From NCBI RefSeq assembly GCF_947507565.1, contig NC_089184.1, positions 1,116,001 to 1,180,000 on the forward strand: 64,000 bases of DNA, written 5' to 3'. Position numbers and translations under genes: made by a program. Under the pieces are notes generated by a model. It worked only from the letters and a program-made list of their open reading frames with translations, searched no databases and was not told where the DNA came from. Numbering within the stretch: the first letter of the stretch is position 1; each line of letters begins with the position of its first letter. Of the stretch, positions 21,101 to 33,949 are shown in pieces. The DNA is from Oscarella lobularis (Eukaryota > Porifera > Homoscleromorpha > Homosclerophorida > Oscarellidae).

Positions 21101-21600
21101 TAATGCGCGACGCCATCTTGGACAAAACATGGCCGCCGCCATTTGTTTCGCGATACGCTCCGAGGCGGCTTGGCGCGCGGCTTTGCCGACGCTCTCTCCC
21201 TGCTTCGACGAAGATTCTATATACCGTGGTGGGGTTTTTGGCGCGACGGGGCCCCTTTCGGCGTCTCGATCGCCCGTGCCATTGCCCGTCGTCTCGCGCG
21301 CGGCTCCGCAATCGTGACGCGGACCTTTTTTGCGCGTCTTTTTAAGCGTGCGGTCGGGTTTTTGGCGACGACGGGGCTCCTTTCGGCGTCTCGATCGCCC
21401 GTGCCATCGCCCGTCGTCTCGCTCGCGGCTTCGTAATCGTCCGCAATCGTGACGCGGACTCTCCTCGCGCGTCTTTTGGTGCGTTCTCTCCCGTTGTCGA
21501 AGTCTTCGCGACGCGGGCCCCCTTCGAGGGTCTCTCCGAACCCTTTGCGTCGCATACGGGACGTCTACAAACCATTTAGTAGATAGCAAATTCCAACGCC
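21101..21600. repeat. GC-rich degenerate tandem duplication
   Basis: Two copies of a CpG-rich unit lie 124-135 bp apart: GGGTTTTTGGCG at 21232 and 21356, the shared TTTCGGCGTCTCGATCGCCC block, and AATCGTGACGCGGAC at 21310 and 21445. A third, more diverged copy seems to follow to about 21545. Frames on both strands are open through the region, but the translation is Arg/Ala-rich and shifts frame between copies, so I do not call a gene. Confidence 0.65.
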
Positions 21601-21902
21601 TCAATCGTCTATGCGCTCGCAAAACCTACTGATTTTCAAGGAAAGGGAAAGAAATATTTGACCGCAGTGCCATCTTCCTGAATTGATAGCGAGAAATCAT
21701 GGCGCGTAAATTGTCAAAATATTGCCCAAAGGCTTTTGGTAATCGTGCCGCATGATTGATTTTGCGCCGATAATCTGCAGCTACTGACTGTATTAGTACT
21801 CAGTGGGATTTTGACAGTTAGCTGTACCTACGAACATTCAACGAGAACTATTTTTGAAAAGGCAGTACCAGAACTATTATTGAATTGGCAGTAGCGGGAA
21901 CA

Positions 21903-22930
21903 GGTTGCATAAAGGCGTGCATGTACACACTCTGTTTCAGAAAAGAATTTTTTTCAACTACTGCCTAGCTGCCGGAGGCCGCGAAGGTAGGCTACAACAG
22001 TTAGTGAAGAAGTATACCAGTGTATGCATGTATACAAATGACACCGAACACTTTAGGCGGTCAGCGGGAAACAACACAGCCAAAGGGAAGTCTTTTCAAC
22101 ACATGCAGTCACCGGGAAAAATTTGCATGCACAGAGTAAGCAAGAACTAGGTATGTGTTGGCAACTCTGCATGATCAGCGGGAATCATAAGAATTGCACG
22201 ATTATCAACGAATATGCAGGTATTCGGCTGCAGAGTAAGCGGGAAACAGATTTGCTACGCTTTTAGCGGTAACAGGTTGCATAAAGGCGTGCATGTACAC
22301 CGTGTGTTTCAGAAAGATCTCTCTCTTTTGCTACACGTTCAGCGGCTGGGACGTCGGCCTTGGGAATACACTCAGCAAGAACTATTTTTTAATCAAATAT
22401 GTGCATGCAGTCTGCCGCGAAGGTAGGCTGTAACTGTGAATAAAAAGACTTCCCGTTGACTGTGTTGACTGTATCCCGCTGACTGCCTAAAGTGACCGGT
22501 CGGTTAACAATCCAACTAACAGTCACCGGGAACAATTTGTATGCACAGACTCGGCGAGAACTAATTTGCGCGAAGGTAGGCTATAACAGTTAGTGGGACT
22601 GTTACAGGAAAAATACAAAAATGAAACCGACCGGTGACTTTAGGCACTCAGCGGGAAAAAACGACGGAAAGTCCTTTTACACACAGTCACCGGGAACAAT
22701 TTGAATGCACATGCAGACTCAGCGAGAACTAATTTGCTGTGCGGGTCAGTGGTGGGCAACTGACGCACCCTCTGCAAGTCACACTAACTTAATTGAAGGG
22801 TGTATAAACTTTGTCTCGGCAGGATCTCCTTTTCTGCACGGTGAACGAAGTCCTTGCCTTTACACCCAGAAAGAACTATTTCATCAAATACAGTCTGCCT
22901 TGAACGGGAACTCATTGGCTACAACTGTCA
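21903..22930. repeat. Diverged direct and inverted internal repeats
   Basis: GGTTGCATAAAGGCGTGCAT recurs at 21903 and 22268. A block with ACTTTAGGC..TCAGCGGGAA is found at about 22045 and 22635 on the plus strand and, inverted, at about 22475-22505. CAGTCACCGGGAA followed by AATTTG and ATGCACA occurs at 22105, 22521 and 22684. The motif AGCGGGAA appears at least six times. These suggest nested or tandemly expanded copies of one element. Confidence 0.7.
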
Positions 22931-23096
22931 GTTGAACTGCTACACGAAGTACGTATTTGTATATAAAGGACAGCGCTTAGTTTGACGGCACTGTGACCGG
23001 GGAGGGCTTCAAGTGTTCCAACCCCCAAGTAGTGCAGCGTAAGCCATCCTAATCGAACGTCCTAATTGTGCATTTTAAAACAAAAATGCACTCTGC

Positions 23097-23125
23097 CCCG
23101 CGCGAAGCGCGGGTAAGTAAGCTAG
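23097..23125 (+). other. Helitron 3' terminal hairpin and CTAG end
   Basis: A perfect 7-bp GC stem with GAA loop, followed within 8 nt by CTAG|T. This is the recognised 3' signature of Helitron rolling-circle elements. Confidence 0.75.
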
Positions 23126-23500
23126 TCTCTTCCCATAATTTACGGAGCTTCGTACGGGGCCTGCGTTTCCAATGCGGGACCTCGCGTTTTCGCCTTCAAA
23201 TTTCGCCGCCCGACGCCGCCGTGACCGCGCTTCGATCGCTCCGCTGCGCTTCGAACGCCCTTCCGCGCGATCGATTGAACGCGCGATCGTCGGGACCCCC
23301 GCCGCGGATCCTCCTCCGCCGCCGCTTTCCCGGGCCGCCGATCGCGCCGGAATTCCAAACGCGACGTCTCGCGCGGGTTTTCTACCGGTCCGAATCGAGC
23401 AATCGCCGCCGTGAAGTCGCGTTTCGCCCCAATTCGAATCGCCTTAGAGTGCGCTATGCATATTTTCTCCGCCGCCATCTTCCTTTGTCTTTCCGTTTTT
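23126..23500. other. CpG-rich unique sequence
   Basis: Very GC- and CpG-rich, with no conserved protein in any frame. It could be a promoter-like region for the possible short exon beginning at 23502. No motif was strong enough to name. Confidence 0.35.
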
Positions 23501-23501
23501 C

Positions 23502-23552
23502 CATGGCTTCTTCCGCGCGAAAGCGGCCTCGCAGCGAGCTTCCAGCGACTCC
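23502..23552 (+). other. Possible isolated first coding exon
   Basis: An ATG in good context (TTCCATGG) opens MASSARKRPRSELPATP, followed by a GT donor-like GGTAGAGT at about 23553. The RKRPR cluster could be a nuclear signal. The next recognisable DNA is a degenerate repeat and then the satellite, so no second exon is seen. This could equally be chance in CpG-rich DNA. Confidence 0.2.
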
Positions 23553-23730
23553 TGGTAGAGTGCCCTGCCCTTGCAATACGTGTATCCCTGATGCATGTTT
23601 CCCCCCTGAGTTAAGTTTACCGCATAGTGGAATTCGCAGTGTACCATTCCCTGCTTGCAGAGTACGTATCACTGATGCATGTTTTTGTGCAATTCACACT
23701 GTACCACTTCCTGCTTGCAGGGTATGTATC
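23553..23730. repeat. Degenerate tandem repeat bordering the satellite
   Basis: Two to three decayed copies of a 60-84-bp unit: TGATGCATGTTT at 23589 and 23673, and CTGCTTGCAG-GTA(C/T)GTATC at 23651 and 23711. The last copy runs directly into the first satellite monomer at 23731. Confidence 0.6.
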
Positions 23731-26700
23731 CTTCAACAGAAAACACATTGAGTACCTAAAACAGAAAACATATTGAGTACCTACAACAGAAAATACATTG
23801 AGTACCTACAACAGAAAACATATTGAGTACCTAAAACAGAAAACATATTGAGTACCTACAACAGAAAACACATTGAGTACCTTCAACAGAAAACATATTG
23901 AGTACCTTCAACAGAAAACAGAAAACATATTGAATACGTTCAACAGAAAACATATTGAATACGTTTAACAGAAAACATAATGAGTACCTTCAACAGAAAA
24001 CATAATGAGTACCTTCAACAGAAAACATATTGAGTACCTTCAACAGAAAACGTAATGAATACCTTCAACAGAAAACGTAATGAGTACCTTCAACAAAAAA
24101 CGTATTGAGTACCTACAACAGAAAACAGAAAACATATTGAGTACGTTCAACAGAAAACATATTGAATACGTTCAACAGAAAACATATTGAGTACCTTCAA
24201 CAGAAAACGTAATGAGTACCTTCAACAGAAAACGTATTGAGTACCTACAACAGAAAACAGAAAACATATTGAGTACGTTCAACAGAAAACATATTAAATA
24301 CGTTCAACAGAAAGCATATTGAGTACCTTCAACAGAAAACGTTATGAGTACCTTCAACAGAAAACGTATTGAGTACCTACAACAGAAAACAGAAAAAATA
24401 TTGAGTACGTTCAACAGAAAACATATTGAGTACCTTCAACAGAAAACATATTGAGTACGTTTAACAGAAAACATAATGAGTACCTTCAACAGAAAACATT
24501 GAGTACCTTCAACAGAAAACGTAATGAGTACCTTCAACAGAAAACAGAAAACATGTTGAGTACGTTTAACAGAAAACATAATGAGTACCTTCAACAGAAA
24601 ACATATTGAGTACCTTCAACAGAAAACGTAATGAGTACCTTCAACAGAAAACATATTGAGTACCTTCAACAGAAAACAGAAAACATGTTGAGTACGTTTA
24701 ACAGAAAACATAATGAGTACCTTCAACAGAAAACATATTGAGTACGTTCAACAGAAAACAGAAAACAGATTGAGACCTACAACAGAAAACAGAAAACATT
24801 GATTACCTACAACAGAAAAAGAAAACAGATTGAGTACACTGTACCTACAACAGAAAACAGATTGAGTACTTTCAACAGAAAACATAATGAGTACCTTCAA
24901 CAGAAAACATATTGAGTACCTTCAACAGAAAACAGAAAACATATTGAGTACAGTACCTTCAACGGAAAAATATTGAGTACCTTCAACAGAAAACATATTG
25001 AGTACCTTCAACAGAAAACAGAAAACATATTGAGTACCTACAACAGAAAACAGAAAACATATTGAGTACGTTCAACAGAAAACATATTGAGTACCTTCAA
25101 CAGAAATCATATTGAGTACGTTCAACAGAAAACATATTGAGTACGTTCAACAGAAAACATAATGAGTACCTTCAACAGAAAACATAATGAGTATCTTCAA
25201 CAGAAAACATATTGAGTACCTTCAACAGAAAACAGAAAACGTAATGAGTACCTTCAACAGAAAACAGAAAACATATTGAGTACGTTTAACAGAAAACATA
25301 ATGAGTACCTTCAACAGAAAACATAATGAGTACCTTCAACAGAAAACATATTGAGTACCTTCAACAGAAAACGTAATGAGTACCTTCAACAGAAAACGTA
25401 TTGAGTACCTACAACAGAAAACATATTGAGTACCTTCAACAGAAAACATATTGAGTACCTTCAACAGAAAACAGAAAACATATTGAATACGTTCAACAGA
25501 AAACATATTGAATACGTTTAACAGAAAACATAATGAGTACCTTCAACAGAAAACATATTGAGTACCTTCAACAGAAAACGTAATGAGTACCTTCAACAGA
25601 AAACGTAATGAGTACCTTGAACAAAAAACGTATTGAGTACCTACAACAGAAAACAGAAAACATATTGAGTACGTTCAACAGAAAACATATTGAATACGTT
25701 CAACAGAAAACATATTGAGTACCTTCAACAGAAAACGTAATGAGTACCTTCAACAGAAAACGTATTGAGTACCTACAACAGAAAACAGAAAACATATTGA
25801 GTACGTTCAACAGAAAACATATTAAATACGTTCAACAGAAAACATATTGAGTACCTTCAACAGAAAACGTTATGAGTACCTTCAACAGAAAACGTATTGA
25901 GTACCTACAACAGAAAACAGAAAACATATTGAGTACGTTCAACAGAAAACATATTGAGTACCTTCAACAGAAAACATATTAAGTACCTTCAACAGAAAAC
26001 AGAAAACATATTGAGTACAGTACCTTCAACAGAAAAATATTGAGTACCTTCAACAGAAAACATATTGAGTACCTTCAACAGAAAACAGAAAACATATTGA
26101 GTACAGTACCTTCAACAGAAAAATATTGACTACATTCAACAGAAAACATATTGAGTACGTTCAACAGAAAACATATTGAGTACGTTCAACAGAAAACATA
26201 ATGAGTACCTTCAACAGAAAACAGAAAACATATTGAGTACCTACAACAGTCAACAGAAAACATAATGAGTACCTTCAACCGAAAACAGAAAACATATTGA
26301 GTACCTACAACAGAAAACAGAAAACATATTGAGTGCGTTCAACAGAAAACATATTGAATACGTTTAACAGAAAACATAATGAGTACCTTCAACAGAAAAC
26401 ATATTGAGTACCTTCAACAGAAAACATAATGAGTACCTTCAACAGAAAACATATTGAGTACCTTCAACAGAAAACAGAAAACATATTGAGTACGTTCAAC
26501 AGAAAACAGAAAACAGATTGAGACCTACAACAGAAAACAGAAAACATATTGAGTACCTTCAACAGAAAACATAATGAGTACCTTCAACAGAAAACATATT
26601 GAGTACCTTCAACAGAAAACAGAAAACATATTGAGACCTACAACAGAAAACAGAAAACATTGAGTACCTACAACAGAAAACAGAAAACATATTGAGTACC

Positions 26701-29700
26701 TTCAACAGAAAACATATTGAGTACCTTCAACAGAAAACAGAAAACATATTGAGTACGTTCAACAGAAAACATATTGAATACGTTTAACAGAAAACATAAT
26801 GAGTACCTTCAACAGAAAACATATTGAGTACCTTCAACAGAAAACATAATGAGTACCTTCAACAGAAAACATATTGAGTACCTTCAACAGTCAACAGAAA
26901 ACATAATGAGTACCTTCAACAGAAAACAGAAAACATATTGAGTACCTACAACAGAAAAGAGAAAACATATTGAGTGCGTTCAACAGAAAACATATTGAAT
27001 ACGTTTAACAGAAAACATAATGAGTACCTTCAACAGAAAACATATTGAGTACCTTCAACAGAAAACATAATGAGTACCTTCAACAGAAAACATATTGAGT
27101 ACCTTCAACAGAAAACAGAAAACATATTGAGTACGTTCAACAGAAAACAGAAAACAGATTGAGACCTACAACAGAAAACAGAAAACATATTGAGTACCTT
27201 CAACAGAAAACAGAAAACATATTGAGACCTACAACAGAAAACAGAAAACATTGAGTACCTACAACAGAAAACAGAAAACATATTGAGTACCTTCAACAGA
27301 AAACATATTGAGTACCTTCAACAGAAAACAGAAAACATATTGAGTACGTTCAACAGAAAACAGAAAACATATTGAGACCTACAACAGAAAACAGAAAACA
27401 TATTGAGAACCTTGAACAGAAAACATAATGAGTACCTTCAACAGAAAACATATTGAGTACCTTCAACAGAAAACGTAATGAGTACCTTCAACAGAAAACA
27501 TATTGAGTACCTTCAACAGAAAACAGAAAACATATTGAGTACGTTCAACAGAAAACAGAAAACAGATTGAGACCTACAACAGAAAACAGAAAACATATTG
27601 AGTACCTTCAACAGAAAACATAATGAGTACCTTCAACAGAAAACATATTGAGTACCTTCAACAGAAAACAGAAAACATATTGAGTACGTTCAACAGAAAA
27701 CAGAAAACATATTGAGTACCTACAACAGAAAACAGAAAACATATTGAGTACCTTCAACAGAAAACATAATGAGTACCTTCAACAGAAAACGTAATGAGTA
27801 CCTTCAACAGAAAAAAAAAACATATTGAGTACCTACAACAGAAAACAGAAAACATATTGAGTACCTTCAACAGAAAACAGAAAACATATTGAGTACCTAC
27901 AACAGAAAACAGAAAACATATTGAGTACGTTCAACAGAAAACATATTAAATACGTTAACAGAAAACATAATGAGTACCTTCAACAGAAAACATATTGAGT
28001 ACCTTCAACAGAAAACATAATGAGTACCTTCAACAGAAAACATATTGAATACGTTTAACAGAAAACATAATGAGTACCTTCAACAGAAAACATATTGAGT
28101 ACCTTCAACAGAAAACGTAATGAGTACCTTCAACAGAAAACATATTGAGTACCTTCAACAGAAAACAGAAAACATATTGAGTACGTTCAACAGAAAACAG
28201 AAAACAGATTGAGACCTACAACAGAAAACAGAAAACATTGAGTACCTACAACAGAAAAAGAAAACATATTGAGTACACTGTACCTACAACAGAAAACAGA
28301 AAACATATTGAGTACGTTCAACAGAAAACATATTGAATACGTTTAACAGAAAACATAATGAGTACCTTCAACAGAAAACATATTGAGTACCTTCAACAGA
28401 AAACGTAATGAGTACCTTCAACAGAAAACATATTGAGTACCTTCAACAGAAAACAGAAAACATATTGAGTACCTACAACAGAAAACAGAAAACATATTGA
28501 GTACGTTCAACAGAAAACATATTGAATACGTTTAACAGAAAACATAATGAGTACCTTCAACAGAAAACATAATGAGTACCTTCAACAGAAAACATATTGA
28601 GTACCTTCAACAGAAAAGGTAATGAGTACCTTCAACAGAAAACATATTGAGTACCTTCAACAGAAAACAGAAAACATATTGAGTACGTTCAACAGAAAAC
28701 AGAAAACAGATTGAGACCTACAACAGAAAACAGAAAACATTGAGTACCTACAACAGAAAACAGAAAACATATTGAGTACCTTCAACAGAAAACATATTGA
28801 GTACCTTCAACAGAAAACAGAAAACATATTGATTACGTTCAACAGAAAACAGAAAACAGATTGAGACCTACAACAGAAAACAGAAAACATTGAGTACCTA
28901 CAACAGAAAACAGAAAACATATTGAGTACCTTCAACAGAAAACATATTGAGTACCTTCAACAGAAAACAGAAAACATATTGAGTACGTTCAACAGAAAAC
29001 AGAAAACAGATTGAGACCTACAACAGAAAACAGAAAACATATTGAGTACCTTCAACAGAAAACATAATGAGTACCTTCAACAGAAAACATATTGAGTACC
29101 TTCAACAGAAAACAGAAAACATATTGAGTACGTTCAACAGAAAACAGAAAACAGATTGAGACCTACAACAGAAAACAGAAAACATATTGAGTACCTTCAA
29201 CAGAAAACATAATGAGTACCTTCAACAGAAAACGTAATGAGTACCTTCAACAGAAAGCAGAAAACATATTGAGTACCTACAACAGAAAAGAGAAAACATA
29301 TTGAGTACGTTCAACAGAAAACATATTGAATACGTTTAACAGAAAACATAATGAGTACCTTCAACAGAAAACATAATGAGTACCTTCAACAGAAAACATA
29401 TTGAGTACCTTCAACAGAAAACGTAATGAGTACCTTCAACAGAAAACATATTGAGTACCTTCAACAGAAAACAGAAAACATATTGAGTACGTTCAACAGA
29501 AAACAGAAAACAGATTGAGATCTACAACAGAAAACAGAAAACATATTGAGTACCTTCAACAGAAAACATAATGAGTACCTTCAACAAAAAACATATTGAG
29601 TACCTTCAACAGAAAACAGAAAACATATTGAGTACGTTCAACAGAAAACAGAAAACAGATTGAGACCTACAACAGAAAACAGAAAACATATTGAGTACCT

Positions 29701-31100
29701 TCAACAGAAAACATAATGAGTACCTTCAACAGAAAACATATTGAGTACCTTCAACAGAAAACAGAAAACATATTGAGTACGTTCAACAGAAAACAGAAAA
29801 CAGATTGAGACCTACAACAGAAAACAGAAAACATTGAGTACCTACAACAGAAAACAGAAAACATATTGAGTACCTTCAACAGAAAACATATTGAGTACCT
29901 TCAACAGAAAACAGAAAACATATTGAGTACGTTCAACAGAAAACAGAAAACAGATTGAGACCTACAACAGAAAACAGAAAACATATTGAGTACCTTCAAC
30001 AGAAAACATAATGAGTACCTTCAACAGAAAACATATTGAGTACCTTCAACAGAAAACAGAAAACATATTGAGTACGTTCAACACAAAACAGAAAACAGAT
30101 TGAGACCTACAACAGAAAACAGAAAACATTGAGTACCTACAACAGAAAACATATTGAGTACCTTCAACAGAAAACATATTGAGTACCTTCAACAGAAAAC
30201 GTAATGAGTACCTTCAACAGAAAACATATTGAGTACCTTCAACAGAAAACAGAAAACATATTGAGTACCTACAACAGAAAACAGAAAACATATTGAGTAC
30301 GTTCAAGAGAAAACATATTGAATACGTTTAACAGAAAACATAATGAGTACCTTCAACAGAAAACATATTGAGTACCTTCAACAGAAAACATAAAGAGTAC
30401 CTTCAACAGAAAACAGAAAACATATTGAGTACCTACAACAGAAAACAGAAAACATATTGAGTACGTTCAACAGAAAACATATTAAATACGTTTAACAGAA
30501 AACATAATGAGTACCTTCAACAGAAAACATAATGAGTACCTTCAAGAGAAAACGTAATGAGTACCTTCAACAGAAAACATATTGAGTACCTTCAACAGAA
30601 AACATATTTAGTACCTTCAACAGAAAACATATTGAGGACCTTCAACAGAAAACAGAAAACATATTGAGTACAGTACCTTCAACAGAAAAATATTGAGTAC
30701 CTTCAACAGAAAACATATTGAGTACAGTACCTTCAACAGAAAAATATTGAGTACCTTCAACAGAAAACATATTGAGTACGTTCAACAGAAAACATATTGA
30801 GTACGTTCAACAGAAAACATAATGAGTACCTTCAACAGAAAACAGAAAACATATTGAGTACCTACAACAGAAAACAGAAAACATATTGAGTACGTTCAAC
30901 AGAAAACATATTGAATACGTTTAACAGAAAACATAATGAGTACCTTCAACAGAAAACATATTGAGTACCTTCAACAGAAAACGTAATGAGTACCTTCAAC
31001 AGAAAACATATTGAGTACCTTCAACAGAAAACAGAAAACATGTTGAGTACGTTTAACAGAAAACATAATGAGTACCTTCAACAGAAAACATATTGAGTAC
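23731..31100. repeat. Satellite domain I (proximal)
   Basis: Between about 26.3 and 30.2 kb the array is dominated by a short cassette ending CAGATTGAGACCTACAACAG followed by CATATTGAG or CATTGAGTACC monomers (for example 26.52, 27.15, 27.56, 28.21, 28.70, 28.86, 29.00, 29.15, 29.51, 29.66, 29.80, 29.95 and 30.09 kb). The longer marker cassette typical of the distal array appears only once here, near 24.77 kb. Confidence 0.7.
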
Positions 31101-31740
31101 GTTCAACAGAAAACAGAAAACAGATTGAGACCTACAACAGAAAACAGAAAACATTGATTACCTACAACAGAAAAAGAAAACAGATTGAGTACACTGTACC
31201 TACAACAGAAAACAGATTGAGTACTTTCAACAGAAAACATAATGAGTACCTTCAACAGAAAACATATTGAGTACCTTCAACAGAAAACGTAATGAGTACC
31301 TTCAACAGAAAACATATTGAGTACCTTCAACAGAAAACAGAAAACATATTGAGTACCTACAACAGAAAACAGAAAACATATTGAGTACGTTCAACAGAAA
31401 ACATATTGAGTACCTTCAACAGAAAACATATTGAGTACGTTCAACAGAAAACATATTGAGTACGTTCAACAGAAAACATAATGAGTACCTTCAGCGGAAA
31501 ACATAATGAGTATCTTCAACAGAAAACATATTGAGTACCTTCAACAGAAAACAGAAAACGTATTGAGTACCTTCAACAGAAAACAGAAAACATATTGAGT
31601 ACGTTTAACAGAAAACATAATGAGTACCTTCAACAGAAAACATAATGAGTACCTTCAACAGAAAACATATTGAGTACCTTCAACAGAAAACGTAATGAGT
31701 ACCTTCAACAGAAAACGTATTGAGTACCTACAACAGAAAA

Positions 31741-33615
31741 CATATTGAATACCTTCAACAGAGAACATATTGAGTACCTTCAACAGAAAACAGAAAACAT
31801 ATTGAATACGTTCAACAGAAAACATGTTGAATACGTTTAAAAGAAAACATAATGAGTACCTTCAACAGAAAACATAATGAGTACCTTCAACAGAAAACAT
31901 ATTGAGTACCTTCAACAGAAAACGTAATGAGTACCTTCAACAGAAAACGTAATAAGTACCTTCAACAAAAAACGTATTCAGTACCTACAACAGAAAACAG
32001 AAAACATATTGAGTACGTTCAACAGAAAACATATTGAATACGTTCAACAGAAAACATATTGAGTACCTTCAACAGAAAACGTAATGAGTACCTTCAACAG
32101 AAAACGTATTGAGTACCTACAACAGAAAACAGAAAACATATTGAGTACGTTCAACAGAAAACATACTAAATACGTTCAACAGAAAACATATTGAGTACCT
32201 TCAACAGAAAACGTAATGAGTACCTTCAGCAGAAAACGTATTGAGTACCTACAACAGAAAACATATTGAGTACCTTCAACAGAAAACAGAAAACATATTG
32301 AGTACAGTACCTTCAACAGAAAAATTTTGAGTACCTTCAAGAGAAAACATATTGAGTACCTTCAACAGAAAACAGAAAACATATTCAGTACAGTACCTTC
32401 AACAGAAAAATATTGAGTACCTTCAACAGAAAACATATTGAGTACGTTTAACAGAAAACATAATGAGTACCTTCAACAGAAAACATTGAGTACCTTCAAC
32501 AGAAAACGTAATGAGTACCTTCAACAGAAAACAGAAAACATGTTGAGTACGTTTAACAGAAAACATAATGAGTACCTTCAACAGAAAACATATTGAGTAC
32601 CTTCAACAGAAAACGTAATGAGTACCTTCAACAGAAAACATATTGAGTACCTTCAACAGAGAACATATTGAGTACCTTCAACAGAAAACAGAAAACATAT
32701 TGAATACCTTCAACAGAGAACATATTGAGTACCTTCAACAGAAAACAGAAAACATATTGAATACGTTCAACAGAAAACATGTTGAATACGTTTAAAAGAA
32801 AACATAATGAGTACCTTCAACAGAAAACATAATGAGTACCTTCAACAGAAAACATATTGAGTACCTTCAACAGAAAACGTAATGAGTACCTTCAACAGAA
32901 AACGTAATAAGTACCTTCAACAAAAAACGTATTCAGTACCTACAACAGAAAACAGAAAACATATTGAGTACGTTCAACAGAAAACATATTGAATACGTTC
33001 AACAGAAAACATATTGAGTACCTTCAACAGAAAACGTAATGAGTACCTTCAACAGAAAACGTATTGAGTACCTACAACAGAAAACAGAAAACATATTGAG
33101 TACGTTCAACAGAAAACATACTAAATACGTTCAACAGAAAACATATTGAGTACCTTCAACAGAAAACGTAATGAGTACCTTCAGCAGAAAACGTATTGAG
33201 TACCTACAACAGAAAACATATTGAGTACCTTCAACAGAAAACAGAAAACATATTGAGTACAGTACCTTCAACAGAAAAATTTTGAGTACCTTCAAGAGAA
33301 AACATATTGAGTACCTTCAACAGAAAACAGAAAACATATTCAGTACAGTACCTTCAACAGAAAAATATTGAGTACCTTCAACAGAAAACATATTGAGTAC
33401 GTTTAACAGAAAACATAATGAGTACCTTCAACAGAAAACATTGAGTACCTTCAACAGAAAACGTAATGAGTACCTTCAACAGAAAACAGAAAACATGTTG
33501 AGTACGTTTAACAGAAAACATAATGAGTACCTTCAACAGAAAACATATTGAGTACCTTCAACAGAAAACGTAATGAGTACCTTCAACAGAAAACATATTG
33601 AGTACCTTCAACAGA
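31741..33615. repeat. Tandem pair of 955-bp higher-order units
   Basis: Rare variants repeat exactly 955 bp apart: ACATACTAAA at 32161 and 33116, AACATGTTGA at 31821 and 32776, AACGTATTCA at 31971 and 32926. Confidence 0.85.
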
Positions 33616-33949
33616 AAACAGAAAACATGTTGAGTACGTTTAACAGAAAACATAATGAGTACCTTCAACAGAAAACATAATGAGTACCTTCAACAGAAAA
33701 CATATTGAGTACGTTCAACAGAAAACAGAAAACAGATTGAGACCTACAACAGAAAACAGAAAACATTGATTACCTACAACAGAAAAAGAAAACAGATTGA
33801 GTACACTGTACCTACAACAGAAAACAAATTGAGTACTTTCAACCGAAAACATAATGAGTACCTTCAACAGAAAACATATTGAGTACCTTCAACAGAAAAC
33901 AGAAAACATGTTGAGTACGTTTAACAGAAAACATAATGAGTACCTTCAA

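Larger units (their letters stand above)
21601..23125 (+). mobile_element. Non-autonomous Helitron-like segment with internal repeats (5' end undetermined)
   Basis: The 3' end is textbook: stem-loop CCCGCGC-GAA-GCGCGGG at 23097-23113, eight bases, then CTAG at 23122-23125 followed by T, as Helitrons insert 5' of T and end CTRR. No RepHel coding sequence is visible in the 1.5 kb before it, so the element is non-autonomous. A 5' TC end was not identified; the left limit given is only where gene and GC-rich repeat end. Confidence 0.6.

Noticed and set aside
21098-21622. 174-codon minus-strand Arg-rich ORF and overlapping plus ORFs
   Set aside because: CpG-rich tandem duplication with open frames on both strands. 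The frame changes between the repeat copies and there is no known domain.
23068-23751. 227-codon plus-strand ORF crossing the Helitron end
   Set aside because: It crosses a transposon terminus, GC-rich DNA, degenerate repeats and the first satellite monomers, which is not plausible as one protein.
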